A stretch of 64,000 bases of DNA from positions 1,302,001 through 1,366,000 of the forward strand of contig NZ_RQET01000004.1 of assembly GCF_004769195.1 (NCBI RefSeq). The letters are read 5' to 3'. The notes under the pieces are model-generated. The model saw only the letters and a list, made by a program, of their open reading frames with translations, did no database searches and had not been told where the DNA came from. Shown piece after piece: positions 39,001 to 48,926 of the stretch. The position numbers and the translations under genes were made by a program. Each line of letters starts with the position of its first letter. Position 1 is the stretch's first letter. Source of the DNA: Leptospira fletcheri (GTDB taxonomy: Bacteria > Spirochaetota > Leptospiria > Leptospirales > Leptospiraceae).

Positions 39001-39073
39001 ACGGGGGAACTTGGTTGACAGGCTAATTTTCGGACTCAGAATTGTCTCTAATTAATCGCTCAGGTAGGTTCCT

Positions 39074-39412
39074 TTGCTGGATCATAAGGTACAGGACGGA
39101 GTTCTCATTGTATACCTCAAAGGACGCTTGGACGTTTCCATCGCGAACGAGGTGGAAGAAAATCTCAACGATCTCATCGACAACCAAGGACATACAAGGG
39201 TTATATTGAATATGCAGGAAGTGGATTATATGTCCTCTTCCGGTTTTCGAGCCTGCATTTCCACCCTCCGAAAGTTGAACGCGAAAGAAGGTGGTCTGAA
39301 AATCTGCGGAATCAAGCCTGCCGTAAAACGGATCTTCGACGTGATTGAACTTACTTCCCTTTTCGATATCCGGGAAACAGAGGAAGAAGCGCTTAAGTCC
39401 TTCCGTAATTGA
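39074..39412 (+). CDS. STAS-domain anti-anti-sigma factor
   Basis: A 112-residue single STAS domain that starts at a TTG with AGGTAGG ahead. It has [20 protein letters not shown] and the phosphorylation-site region [14 protein letters not shown] (Ser54-56). Such proteins bind anti-sigma kinases when unphosphorylated and are reset by PP2C phosphatases like the one at 4.7 kb. No kinase is adjacent. trpC follows 4 bases after the stop. Confidence 0.92.
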   Translation: MLDHKVQDGVLIVYLKGRLDVSIANEVEENLNDLIDNQGHTRVILNMQEVDYMSSSGFRACISTLRKLNAKEGGLKICGIKPAVKRIFDVIELTSLFDIRETEEEALKSFRN

Positions 39413-39416
39413 TCGG

Positions 39417-40166
39417 ATGGGTTTGCACCGAGTTTTACGGGAAATTCTCGAAACCAAAAAGCGGGAATTGGAATCGATTCCCGAATACAATCCTCCTCGC
39501 TATTCCGGGCCGAGTCTCTGGCAGTCTCTTCGATCCCGGAAATTCTCCATCATCGCGGAATGCAAACGAAAGAGCCCTTCGGCCGGGACGATCCGCGAGG
39601 ATTACGATCCTATCTCCGTAGCTAAGACGTACGAAGATTGCGGGGCTTCCTGCATTTCCGTCCTTACGGATCGGGAATATTTCGGGGGCTCTTTGGAGGA
39701 TTTGAGAAGGGTCTCCGATTCGGTTCGAATCCCCGTACTTCGTAAGGATTTTATAATAGATTCTAGGCAGATCCTGGAGGCACGGGAGTTCGGTGCCGGA
39801 GCGATTTTATTGATCGTTCGGATCCTGGATCGTCAATCCATAGGTTCCTTAATCCGTCAGGCGAGAGATCTCGGAATGGATGTCCTGATGGAGATTCATA
39901 CTGAGGAAGAGGCCGAAATCGCCTCGGACGCGGGCGCGAACATCGTAGGTATCAATACCCGAGATTTGGACGATTTCACGATTCATCAAAACCTAGTTTC
40001 GAAAGTGTCGGGCAAGCTTTCGCCCAATATCATAAAAGTAGGGGAATCCGGTGTTAAGAGCAAGCAGGACTTGGACGCATTTCGTCCCTATGTGGATGCC
40101 GCTTTGATCGGGACCTATTTTATGGAAAAACCGGATATTCGCACCGCCTGGTTAGAATTATTTTAA
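39417..40166 (+). CDS. trpC: Indole-3-glycerol phosphate synthase
   Basis: A 249-residue TIM-barrel enzyme of tryptophan synthesis. The ATG at 39417 ([18 protein letters not shown]) is chosen because a longer frame overlaps the STAS gene. Family motifs are [59 protein letters not shown] and [12 protein letters not shown]. It is placed right after a STAS gene, away from other trp genes, so the operon link looks accidental. Confidence 0.96.
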   Translation: MGLHRVLREILETKKRELESIPEYNPPRYSGPSLWQSLRSRKFSIIAECKRKSPSAGTIREDYDPISVAKTYEDCGASCISVLTDREYFGGSLEDLRRVSDSVRIPVLRKDFIIDSRQILEAREFGAGAILLIVRILDRQSIGSLIRQARDLGMDVLMEIHTEEEAEIASDAGANIVGINTRDLDDFTIHQNLVSKVSGKLSPNIIKVGESGVKSKQDLDAFRPYVDAALIGTYFMEKPDIRTAWLELF

Positions 40167-40229
40167 AATTCCATCGTAAGTAAGTAGGGAATAAATTTCT
40201 CACAACCTCTTTTTTTCGGAAAAAATAAA

Positions 40230-40259
40230 TTGCCTAACGTCTTCTCTTGAGTGTATGAT
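40230..40259 (+). promoter_or_regulatory. Candidate sigma-70-type promoter for the TMEM43-family gene
   Basis: TTGCCT (40230-40235) and TATGAT (40254-40259) are separated by 18 bases, 38 bases ahead of the ATG. An AGGAG ribosome site lies 8 bases before that ATG. Sequence resemblance only. Confidence 0.4.
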
Positions 40260-40297
40260 GCTGTTTCGTTTTTCACCCTCATTCAGGAGATAAATTC

Positions 40298-41398
40298 ATG
40301 GCATTGGAAAGTTCGGATGGGATGTCCTCTTCGGAGGACGTCGGTATATTTGGTCAGTTTGGCGATTCTTTTAAAGGCATCCTGACCGGTATCTTATTAT
40401 TCCCCGCTTCTTTATTTCTAATCTATCAGGTCGAAACCTGTGAGCAAGCGAGTGCGGCTTTGAAAGGAGCCGTTCCCGCGGCGGAAGCCAAAGAAGGTTT
40501 TCCGTCGTATGTAACAGGTATGCTTACAGCTGATCCGTTAGGAGGGGAATTCGTTAAAACGGGACATTATATTTCTTATTCTCAAACCGCCGAGGTCTAT
40601 GCTTGGACTGAGGAAGTGAAGGAAGAAGGAAGCGGAACCAACAAGAAGAAAGTCCGCAAATGTAAATTGGAATGGACCTCTTCTCCAAAAAATCCGCGAA
40701 ACTTCGAACTCACCGGTTGTAAATCCAAACCGTTTTACCAAGTTTCGCATTCCGAGATCAATTCTTTCGCAAACGACGCGAAGATCAAAGGGGAAAGCGG
40801 AACCTCTTATTCCGTCAATCTGAAAGACGTGGAGTTTACGAGCGAAGTTCCTTCTTCCGCACCCGAAGCGGCGAATCTGTCGAAAGGGATTTTGAAGGAG
40901 GAATACGTCTATCTGAACGAAAAATGTTCCAAGGACGAAATTGAAGGCTGCGAACGCGTAAATGTGGATGTGAGGCCGATTCCGAAGGAGAATATGACTT
41001 TCGTAGGTTCCGTTTCCGGACATTCGATGGGAAAATTCAGAAGTAAAGAGGACAATCTTTTTCTAAACGCGTCCGTCGGAGATTATCAAAAGACGATGAA
41101 GGACATCGCTTCCGACGACAAGATGATGAAATGGATCGGTCGAATCGTTTGTTTCGTCATCATGTGGGCGAGTTTGAATCTGTTGGTCGGGCCCTTGACT
41201 GCATTACTGAGTTTCATTCCTTTTATCGGAGAGTTCGGTAAGATGGCGATCTCTTTCGTTTTAGGAGTAGTGGCCTTCGTGATCACGGCGATCACGATCC
41301 TTCTCGTCAAATTCTGGTACATCTGGCTTTTAATCTGTTTGGGAGCGATCGGTTATTCGATTTACAAACGGAAGCAGGCTAAACCGGCTTCGGCTTAA
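40298..41398 (+). CDS. TMEM43/LUMA-family membrane protein
   Basis: A 366-residue protein with one N-terminal membrane helix (FKGILTGILLFPASLFLIYQV), a large soluble domain of about 230 residues with five cysteines, and three or four C-terminal helices (IVCFVIMWASLNLLVGPL; FIPFIGEFGKMAISFVLG; FWYIWLLICLGAIGYSIY). This is the TMEM43 layout, with the characteristic LNLLVGPL...FIPFIG stretch. The family is known from animals and some bacteria; its bacterial role is unknown. It is a single gene with its own promoter and terminator. Confidence 0.85.
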   Translation: MALESSDGMSSSEDVGIFGQFGDSFKGILTGILLFPASLFLIYQVETCEQASAALKGAVPAAEAKEGFPSYVTGMLTADPLGGEFVKTGHYISYSQTAEVYAWTEEVKEEGSGTNKKKVRKCKLEWTSSPKNPRNFELTGCKSKPFYQVSHSEINSFANDAKIKGESGTSYSVNLKDVEFTSEVPSSAPEAANLSKGILKEEYVYLNEKCSKDEIEGCERVNVDVRPIPKENMTFVGSVSGHSMGKFRSKEDNLFLNASVGDYQKTMKDIASDDKMMKWIGRIVCFVIMWASLNLLVGPLTALLSFIPFIGEFGKMAISFVLGVVAFVITAITILLVKFWYIWLLICLGAIGYSIYKRKQAKPASA

Positions 41399-41416
41399 TC
41401 TAAGCGATCCCTTTTT

Positions 41417-41450
41417 CCGGCGGAATTCTTTTCAGGATTCCGTCGGTTTT
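41417..41450 (+). terminator. Intrinsic terminator after the TMEM43-family gene
   Basis: CCGGCGGAATTC (41417-41428) pairs with GGATTCCGTCGG (41435-41446), 12 pairs with two G-T wobbles, around TTTTCA, and TTTT follows. It is 18 bases past the stop codon. Confidence 0.85.
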
Positions 41451-41876
41451 GCGGAAATAAATTCTTGCCTTCCGCCTTACTCCTTGGAAAGGCGGCATAT
41501 CGGAATCGAATCCTCTTCATTTCAATTTCCTACAATTATGTCCTCTCAAGTCCATGTTTCCTCGATACTTAAGAGTTAAGGCGTTTAAAAGCCGTTTATA
41601 AGGATTGGGAATATAAAATCATTCGATTGTTTGCGACGAAGAGGACCTCTTTAAATAACAATCGTTCTTGAAAAAAATGTGAAAAGTATGAAAAAAATCG
41701 TTGTATGGCGAGTTGTGATATGTACCTGTATAGCGACCGATACATGATCCGAACGATTGATATATAAAAATGATTTGAACAAATTCTTTCTCTCATCTAT
41801 ACAAAAAGGAGAAAGATCTCTTTCGGATAACGATCGTTATAAAATGCGAAATTGGCTGAACTGGGGAAGTTTGGGA
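41451..41876 (+). promoter_or_regulatory. Leader of the large-lipoprotein operon with repeated AACGATCGTT-like sites
   Basis: This AT-rich stretch holds no convincing gene. It contains a hairpin CCGCCTT/AAGGCGG (41472-41495) and four related short motifs: AACAATCGTT (41657), AAAATCGTTGT (41694-41704), AACGATTG (41752) and the perfect palindrome AACGATCGTT (41829-41838). These may be operator sites. No promoter could be chosen with confidence. Confidence 0.35.
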
Positions 41877-44800
41877 ATGAAAATAGGAAAAAAATCACTG
41901 GCAATCCCAGGAGACGAGAGGTCTGTTTCCGGCAGAGGATCCAAGTATTTACTTATTTTTTCTCTTATATCTGTCTTATCGACCGCTTGTTCTCATGCGG
42001 GGACGGATAAGTCGGGGATTTCTCAATTCTCCGACGGCACCACGACGTACACCGGAGTTTCTCTCTTTACTTTTCTGAATCCGTTTCCGGTAGTGAAGAG
42101 CTTTTTTACGAATTTGGATCCGGTCGCCTTTAACGTTGCATTAGGAAATTCTTTAGCAAGGGCTCCCCAGCCGGACAATTTGGGTACTTTACGGGCAGCA
42201 GAGGCAATGATGCTGCAAAGTCGTCCCGCAATGCAGACTCTGGCTTCCGGTGGAGCGGACCTGATCAATAAACTTCAAACGAATAATGCGAATGCATACT
42301 CCGCTTTGCAGCCGCTGATGGAAAAGATCCGGAATTACCCTTCTCCGGTCGTGCGTAACTTGGTTCCCATTAGCGCTCAGGCTCTTTTGGACGAATACAA
42401 TACGAATACCAATCTTCAGATCCAGCAATCCATTACCTCCACCGCCAATACGCTGCAAAAGCAAACGACGGTGAATTTTCTCAAAAAAGCAGAGGACTTT
42501 CTTTACAAGGCGCTGACAGCGAATGCGAATTTTCGATCGGGTGTGCAGGGGTTGTTGGACGGATTCTTTGCTCCTTCCGTGCTGAGCGATCCTACCCATT
42601 CCTTGAAAAACGGTTTTATCAATATCGTATACGGGGTCGGGGACATGATGAATTTCCAAGCGGGGTTCATGAACCAGACTACGCCGGCTACGACTTTGAA
42701 ACAATTGATTCTGAATCTGAATAATTACTTCACCGTTGCCGTAGCGGGACAGCCGACGGTCTACAGTTCGAAAGCGGCATATAACGCTCCGGGCGGCACT
42801 CTTCATTCCTCCGAATTGGGGGTGGTGTTGACGGACTTTTTTCAGGTAATCCGGGATTTAGTAGTTCCCGCTAAAAATCCTGCGTTAGGCGCTTCTTATA
42901 CTGGATTCGATTTTCTGAAGGATTCCGCTACGAATCTGAATTCGTTAGGATTTCCTACGAGTTTGCTTTCTTCCGTTTCCTCCTCCGGAGCGGGGCCGAT
43001 CGAGCAATCTTTGGGAAACCTGATCCGTGTGGACGGAAACGGTTTGGACAGGGCTTACAATGCCAACAGTTATACGGTGTCCGCGTTGGAGACTTTGTTT
43101 CTTATCTTGTATTTGGCGGACAATTACGGTTATACCTGGGATCCGACCACCACTACGAACGATTGGATCACCGGAATGACTGGAGGGGAAATCACTCTAG
43201 GGGACGGTCTCTTTGCGATGATGTCCGTCATTTCCTCCTCCGATTCCTTCAATTTTAAGAATATTTCCGAGCAGAGCAGGACGAGCAACAACGTCTACAG
43301 GGACGGCTCCGTTTATCTGATCGGAATGAATTCGCGAGTGCTTTCCTTGATGGAGGATGCATCCCGCGGAGCTACGCAGGTGCCGAGTACGAATCCCATC
43401 GATCTTTCCGCGAGCGCCGGTTCTTATGACAAGGTATTTAACAAGACCCTTCCTTGGATGTTGGACTGGTTGGTGAAGGTTACCTACAAAGGATACGGGC
43501 CTTATTATAACGTAAATCGGAGGGACGCGGGAGGAAATTACCTTTCGCCAGACGGTTCCATTGCGAGGTATTCGAATCTCGCGGAGAATCATTACCAACC
43601 TTCCTGGAAAACGCATCGCTACGATATCCAACTGAACCCGAATGCCACGAATAAGTGTATTTCCATGGGAGGGTATTCTAACAGTAGTCCGGCTCTTAGT
43701 TGTGATTGGGTAACGCATTCAAATCATGTGACTTATTCTCCGGCTGCTCCATATAACACTTGGACCTGTACATATCCCAATACTTATCCTACTCCGCCAG
43801 CTGGAAATTATACTTGCACAAATCCAGATCCTGCTGCAGGAGCGGGGCAGTACACCATTCCGGAAATCGCGAAAACCGACGCACAACGAGCCGTATCCTC
43901 GGATGAAGAGGCATTTTATAAAAATCTACAATGGTTATTGTACGAAAAGAGATTCGTAGTCGTATTGCCGGTCCGCGCTAAGTTGGCGGCGACAGTGGCT
44001 TTTGCGGAGGCCCTGTTCGTCACAGCGGTAGGAAACGGTCTCGTAGGTATGCTGAATTTGGCTCCGAATTGCGGGCCTTTGGCGACCGCTTCCTCCGGTA
44101 CTTGCGGAAATTATAACGGACAATGGAAGAGTACGACCGGAAATTCTCCGGACAGCACGAAGATGCTGAAGGTGTACAGCACGACGAAGCAGGACCTGCA
44201 ATACTTCTCCTCGGTTCCCGGGGATTCCGCTATGCTCGTGGAAGGGTGGGGTTACGGAGCTGACGGTACGGGAGTTCCGGCGAGCAGCGGAAACATGGGA
44301 CCCACGGTAGTGTATTCCGCTCTTTGGTCCTTGCTCGTTCCTCAGCCTACCATCAGCTACGGTCTGATTCCTCCCGTTATTTCTCAGAACGGCTATGTGC
44401 TACAGATGCTCGGTTTCTTGCCGCCTGCCAGCACGGACACGAGTTCTTCCATCAATACGACTTCCACTTCTCCGGCTCCCGTCACTCCGGATCTTTTCAA
44501 TGCGAATGATACCGTGTATTGGCCATACCGGAACCGTTTTACTCCTTTTGTCGCGGCTCTGGCAAAATCCGTGTTGGATAAGGTAAGCGGTCAAACGACG
44601 GCAACTCCCGTAAATCCCGTGTCCATCCTTTCCCGTTTGGCGGAACTGCTTTCTCGTCCTTACGCCTTTTACGGTCCTGATACGACGAACGGAAGCGTAC
44701 CAAATCCGAGTCCTCCTTCCATTTATCAGATCCGGACGAATGGGATCGCTTACGGGATCCGAAATCCGGGCGGAGGAGTATCGGATTACCAACCGGACGA

Positions 44801-45797
44801 TACCTATCGTTCGTTTATCAGCATTCTGATAGAGAATACGAGAAGATTCCAAGACGGGATGCTGAACCTGATCAGCAAGACTCGATTGGTTTCCGGATTG
44901 TCCCAGTTTTTAGCTCAGCTCGGAGATGCTTCCCACGCGGACGCCTTCGCTTTGATTTCCCCCGCTTTGGAAAGTATCATGGGAGAAACCCTGCTGGTAT
45001 CCGAATGTGCGGGAGCCACGGATGATCCTTCCTTCCAAACGAATTGCCCCACTAAGTTCGACATCCAGGGCGGAGTCCTCTATTGGTTCCGGGATCATAT
45101 CGTGGAATATCCGAATCCGCAGCTCTTCTGTAATCCCGACCCCACCGTAGTGTGTGGCGGTGGATCGACGTATTATGCGACCAGGTCCACGAATATCTAC
45201 GATCCTACTTGGAGCGATGTGGATAATTTCGCGAGTAACGTCCGGGATTATATGTCCAGCGCTTCCGGGTGGTCCGTGGTCAAGTCCTTGGATTTTCTTT
45301 TGGATCTGCTCATCAATATCCAGCCTTCCTTTACGGATATACAGAATACCTTGGATGTGGCGGCTTCGTTATTCATTCACCCGAATCATACCGGGACCTA
45401 TACGGTCACAAACTTGCTGACTCAGAGCCTGCCTCCCATGCTGAACGCAATCGCGCCTTACGGTAAGAATCTGTACGGAACGGGTTACTATCTCGCGGTC
45501 CAAGGAGCTTTCTTTTCCTACCTGGAAGCGAACGCTTTTATGGATTCGCATTATGCGGTGAAGGACCTGTTTCAGGACTTCGAGAATTTATTGAATTCGC
45601 AACTGATCCAGACCCAGGCCTACGACAACACTTCTTTCCTTTATTCCGCCGGTACCTTGATCGGGGATTTGGCGGATATCTACCAAAACGGAAGGAAGTT
45701 CAGTCCGGTTGGGGACTATTTTTATGATAACTGGAATACCGGCCAGCCCACGTCGACGTACTTCGACGATTTGAACGTTATGTTTTCTGTAAGATGA
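41877..45797 (+). CDS. Very large hypothetical lipoprotein, first of a pair
   Basis: The ATG at 41877 gives 1306 residues and an N-terminal signal sequence YLLIFSLISVLSTAC with Cys38 as lipid site; earlier in-frame starts only add polar residues. The protein is rich in Asn, Ser, Thr and Tyr, with no domain that I recognise and no repeats seen by eye. A Cys-rich region lies near residues 585-650. It ends with an ATGA overlap into a short upstream extension of the next lipoprotein gene, so the two are co-transcribed. It is likely a surface or periplasmic lipid-anchored protein. Confidence 0.85.
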   Translation: MKIGKKSLAIPGDERSVSGRGSKYLLIFSLISVLSTACSHAGTDKSGISQFSDGTTTYTGVSLFTFLNPFPVVKSFFTNLDPVAFNVALGNSLARAPQPDNLGTLRAAEAMMLQSRPAMQTLASGGADLINKLQTNNANAYSALQPLMEKIRNYPSPVVRNLVPISAQALLDEYNTNTNLQIQQSITSTANTLQKQTTVNFLKKAEDFLYKALTANANFRSGVQGLLDGFFAPSVLSDPTHSLKNGFINIVYGVGDMMNFQAGFMNQTTPATTLKQLILNLNNYFTVAVAGQPTVYSSKAAYNAPGGTLHSSELGVVLTDFFQVIRDLVVPAKNPALGASYTGFDFLKDSATNLNSLGFPTSLLSSVSSSGAGPIEQSLGNLIRVDGNGLDRAYNANSYTVSALETLFLILYLADNYGYTWDPTTTTNDWITGMTGGEITLGDGLFAMMSVISSSDSFNFKNISEQSRTSNNVYRDGSVYLIGMNSRVLSLMEDASRGATQVPSTNPIDLSASAGSYDKVFNKTLPWMLDWLVKVTYKGYGPYYNVNRRDAGGNYLSPDGSIARYSNLAENHYQPSWKTHRYDIQLNPNATNKCISMGGYSNSSPALSCDWVTHSNHVTYSPAAPYNTWTCTYPNTYPTPPAGNYTCTNPDPAAGAGQYTIPEIAKTDAQRAVSSDEEAFYKNLQWLLYEKRFVVVLPVRAKLAATVAFAEALFVTAVGNGLVGMLNLAPNCGPLATASSGTCGNYNGQWKSTTGNSPDSTKMLKVYSTTKQDLQYFSSVPGDSAMLVEGWGYGADGTGVPASSGNMGPTVVYSALWSLLVPQPTISYGLIPPVISQNGYVLQMLGFLPPASTDTSSSINTTSTSPAPVTPDLFNANDTVYWPYRNRFTPFVAALAKSVLDKVSGQTTATPVNPVSILSRLAELLSRPYAFYGPDTTNGSVPNPSPPSIYQIRTNGIAYGIRNPGGGVSDYQPDDTYRSFISILIENTRRFQDGMLNLISKTRLVSGLSQFLAQLGDASHADAFALISPALESIMGETLLVSECAGATDDPSFQTNCPTKFDIQGGVLYWFRDHIVEYPNPQLFCNPDPTVVCGGGSTYYATRSTNIYDPTWSDVDNFASNVRDYMSSASGWSVVKSLDFLLDLLINIQPSFTDIQNTLDVAASLFIHPNHTGTYTVTNLLTQSLPPMLNAIAPYGKNLYGTGYYLAVQGAFFSYLEANAFMDSHYAVKDLFQDFENLLNSQLIQTQAYDNTSFLYSAGTLIGDLADIYQNGRKFSPVGDYFYDNWNTGQPTSTYFDDLNVMFSVR

Positions 45798-45814
45798 TCG
45801 AGAGAGGGAAGATT

Positions 45815-48800
45815 ATGAAACGCTTGGAAAAAAAGAAAATCGCCTTCAGCAATCCTTTAGTTCTTTTGTTTCTGCTCGCCGCCTTGGCTCTGTCCTGTGC
45901 CGGTAAAAAATCCGGGGGCGGAGTGTTCGGTTCCCTTTTGGGTGCAATGGGGATCGTGACGGACCAAGGAGGAACCCTTCCTCAGGGAGTGAGTAGTAGC
46001 GTGTATTCCGCTTTGGATACCCCTACTTCTCTTCCCGCGAATTTCGGCAATAACGGACCGAGCGCGATTCTTTTCATCAGTTCTTATACCAACGTGAACC
46101 GTTATAAAAGTCTGGAAATCCGTTTTTCCAAATCCATGAACCAGGCTACCGTGCAGTCCGACCTTTCCATCGTGAACGGAAGCAACGTAGCTCTTCCGGG
46201 ACCGGGAAAAGGGGGAATCTTCCATTGGGCTTCCGGAACGAGATTGATCTTCGATCCGTACAAGGAGCTGGCCGCAAACACGACCTATACGCTGACCCTC
46301 ACCGCGAATTCGGCCACTTCTTCCGGAACCGCTTTGCTTCCTTACCAAATCCAGTTCACCACCGAGCCGGATTATTTCGTTACTTCCACCGGTACTGCCG
46401 GCGCGTATACCAACGTCGCCTTAGGTTGGGGGAACTCCGGCGGAAAGGACATCACGTTTCCGACGAACGCGCATCTTTATGTAAATAGCAGTTTTACGAA
46501 TCCGATTTCAGGCGCGAACCCGATCCAGTCCATCACCTTGAATCACATGGGTTCCACGGATCAGTACACGCTCTGTACGGGAACCTGTTCCATGTCTTCT
46601 CCGCTGGTTTCCAATCTAGATCTGATCGCCGATGCGCGTCTAACTTCCACTCCCGGGCTTTATGTGTTTACCGGAGGGAACTCCTACTATTATCAGATTA
46701 CCACCGCAAGCGGAGAGGTTTTCAATCGTTACTTCTCCTTTAATTACGGTGCGGTAAATACCAATCCGTATGGGCTTCTTACCGGGGTTTCTACCACCGT
46801 GATGGACCAGGCCCAGACGATGCTTCTGTTCGGTCAGATCCTGCAAAAGTTCGCGCACGCGGACTTTAAGATCGGAGGAATGAGCTTCAACGATTTTGCC
46901 GGAAATCCTTCTACGAATAGTGCGGCGACTCTTTCGTCCAGATGTATCAACTACTACCAGGGCCAGATCACCTACGTCCGGAATTATGGGGATAATTCCG
47001 GACAGTACGGGGACGGGTATTGCGGTGGAAATCCGAACGGGGGAGCGTTTAACGTAGTGGCCAGCGTGTTAGGTCTCGGAAACCTTCCGATGTATTTGGA
47101 CGTGTTCATTCCCGGCATCTCGATTCCTCCTACGGCTCCGGATGGAACGGCGAATATTACGGATTCCTTTTATGTTACCGGAAACGGATCGATCGGGATA
47201 GATATCTTTGGCGAATATTCCGTGATCGATCTGGCCGTCATCGGTTTGACCCATGATTGTACCGTGCTCGCATGTCTCATCGGTAACAATCAGGATTTCT
47301 ATTTTACGACGAATTCCACGGTAAACGGGAGCGGCCCGTATACTCCGAGATTAGCGAGAGCGAAGGCAACGACCTGGTTCGATACGAGCGGAAATATCAA
47401 CGTTCAGATCAACCGTTACACTAGCGGAAGTCCTTCTCCCAACGGAGTCTATCCTTTCGATCCGAACGATCCGATCACCGGGAACTTCTACGTGTCGGAA
47501 TGGTGGCAGAACCTGAACACCGCTTCCATGAGCCTGCAAGGTTCCACCAGCGGTTTGGGATCTTTCTTGGGGCCGATCACGAACATGATCGCTTCGAACG
47601 CCGTTCCCCAGGTGACTCCGTCCATCACCCAAGCGCTTCTTACGGACATCGTGGAAAGGGTTTCCGTAAATGCGTTGAATGCAGTGCTGCAATCCTTGAA
47701 CAATCCTGGGTTGGAGCTGGACCTTCCGAGTTACCTTCCTGCTCCGCTCGCGAATTTCCCTTTGATTCTTTCTCTTCAGGTCGCTTCGGATGCGGCAGTT
47801 CAATCTTCCGGATCCAACAAAGGAATCGTGGCCTCCGCGAATGTAGCTTTGGTGGCAAAATCCAGCTCCCGCTTGGCTTCCACAAACGCGAATTACCATG
47901 GTCATAATGCTGCCGTGGGATTCGTAAGCACTGCTCCTTCCGGAACTGCCGGAACCACCGCGATCCAAAATGCGAAGAACTACCTATTCGGGCAAAGCAA
48001 TGCAACCCCGGGCTTACTCTTGGGACTCAGCGCGGATACGGTCACTCAAGCAGCCTATAGTCTTTGGCAGAACGGGGCTTTTAACCTGGGTTTGAATGCC
48101 GCATTCATCAACCAGATCCAAACGTATGCAGGAAACGGAGCCCTGTTCCAATTGACCAAGACACTGCTCCAAGCTTCGGCCATCATCAATATCCTGGCTC
48201 CTGGCTTTCCGAGTCTGACCGGTTTGAATCCATCCAACCCGACTCAGACCATCACGGTCAATGGTACGGACGGTGTGGAAATCGATCTTTGGGCCATCCA
48301 CGCGCCGAACGGAAGTCTGAAACCGGTTCCTTCCGGTTCCGCTATTCCGCAATTGGAGGTGAACTTCACCGATTTGGAATTGAGGATCTACGGAGTTCCC
48401 GCAAGCGGACCCAAGTACCTGATCAATACCGCAAGGGCTAGTTTTAAGGCTTTAGGCACCATCAAGTTCACTCCATTCGTTCAACCTACGGGAATCACCG
48501 GATATAGCAACCTGAACGCATTGAGTCTGGTGGTCGATCCGGCCAGCATGTCGTATACATTGGATATCCTGGAAGGAAGCCAATACAATCCGTTCGGTAT
48601 CGATCCGCAAGGGGTGTTGACGGTCGTGAATCCGTTGATTCCTTCCCTGATCATTCCTTTGGTAAATAATATCCTGGGACAGATTCCATTGCCATCGAAG
48701 GCGGGATTGGCAACTCTGACCAACCCGACTAATTCGGCGCAAACCTGTAATCTGAATACGACTACGGACAAGATCAAACTGTTGACCCAACCGATCCCGA

Positions 48801-48889
48801 GCACACAGACGTATCCGTTCCTGTTCGCGGGGCTACAGTTCCAAGGGGCCTACGCGACCAACCCAGGGTCCACCATCACCTGTCCGTAA
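45815..48889 (+). CDS. Very large lipoprotein with SbsA-type Ig-like domain, second of the pair
   Basis: The ATG at 45815 has GAGAGGGAAG five bases ahead and gives 1024 residues; an ATG at 45794 adds seven residues and overlaps the previous gene. The signal sequence ends LALSC (Cys28). Residues about 80-190 look like a bacterial Ig-like domain of the Big_5/SbsA type (KSLEIRFSKSMNQATVQSDL; GTRLIFDPYKELAANTTYTL; YQIQFTTEPDYF). The rest, with many Gly, Asn and Thr, is unassigned. Together with the preceding gene it likely forms an envelope or surface assembly. Confidence 0.87.
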   Translation: MKRLEKKKIAFSNPLVLLFLLAALALSCAGKKSGGGVFGSLLGAMGIVTDQGGTLPQGVSSSVYSALDTPTSLPANFGNNGPSAILFISSYTNVNRYKSLEIRFSKSMNQATVQSDLSIVNGSNVALPGPGKGGIFHWASGTRLIFDPYKELAANTTYTLTLTANSATSSGTALLPYQIQFTTEPDYFVTSTGTAGAYTNVALGWGNSGGKDITFPTNAHLYVNSSFTNPISGANPIQSITLNHMGSTDQYTLCTGTCSMSSPLVSNLDLIADARLTSTPGLYVFTGGNSYYYQITTASGEVFNRYFSFNYGAVNTNPYGLLTGVSTTVMDQAQTMLLFGQILQKFAHADFKIGGMSFNDFAGNPSTNSAATLSSRCINYYQGQITYVRNYGDNSGQYGDGYCGGNPNGGAFNVVASVLGLGNLPMYLDVFIPGISIPPTAPDGTANITDSFYVTGNGSIGIDIFGEYSVIDLAVIGLTHDCTVLACLIGNNQDFYFTTNSTVNGSGPYTPRLARAKATTWFDTSGNINVQINRYTSGSPSPNGVYPFDPNDPITGNFYVSEWWQNLNTASMSLQGSTSGLGSFLGPITNMIASNAVPQVTPSITQALLTDIVERVSVNALNAVLQSLNNPGLELDLPSYLPAPLANFPLILSLQVASDAAVQSSGSNKGIVASANVALVAKSSSRLASTNANYHGHNAAVGFVSTAPSGTAGTTAIQNAKNYLFGQSNATPGLLLGLSADTVTQAAYSLWQNGAFNLGLNAAFINQIQTYAGNGALFQLTKTLLQASAIINILAPGFPSLTGLNPSNPTQTITVNGTDGVEIDLWAIHAPNGSLKPVPSGSAIPQLEVNFTDLELRIYGVPASGPKYLINTARASFKALGTIKFTPFVQPTGITGYSNLNALSLVVDPASMSYTLDILEGSQYNPFGIDPQGVLTVVNPLIPSLIIPLVNNILGQIPLPSKAGLATLTNPTNSAQTCNLNTTTDKIKLLTQPIPSTQTYPFLFAGLQFQGAYATNPGSTITCP

Positions 48890-48926
48890 CGCGTACGAGC
48901 ATCTCCGATTCGTTTCATCGAGTCGG

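Noticed and set aside
39015..39043. TTGACA ahead of the STAS gene as a promoter
   Set aside because: The best -10 candidate at the right distance (AGAATT) is poor.
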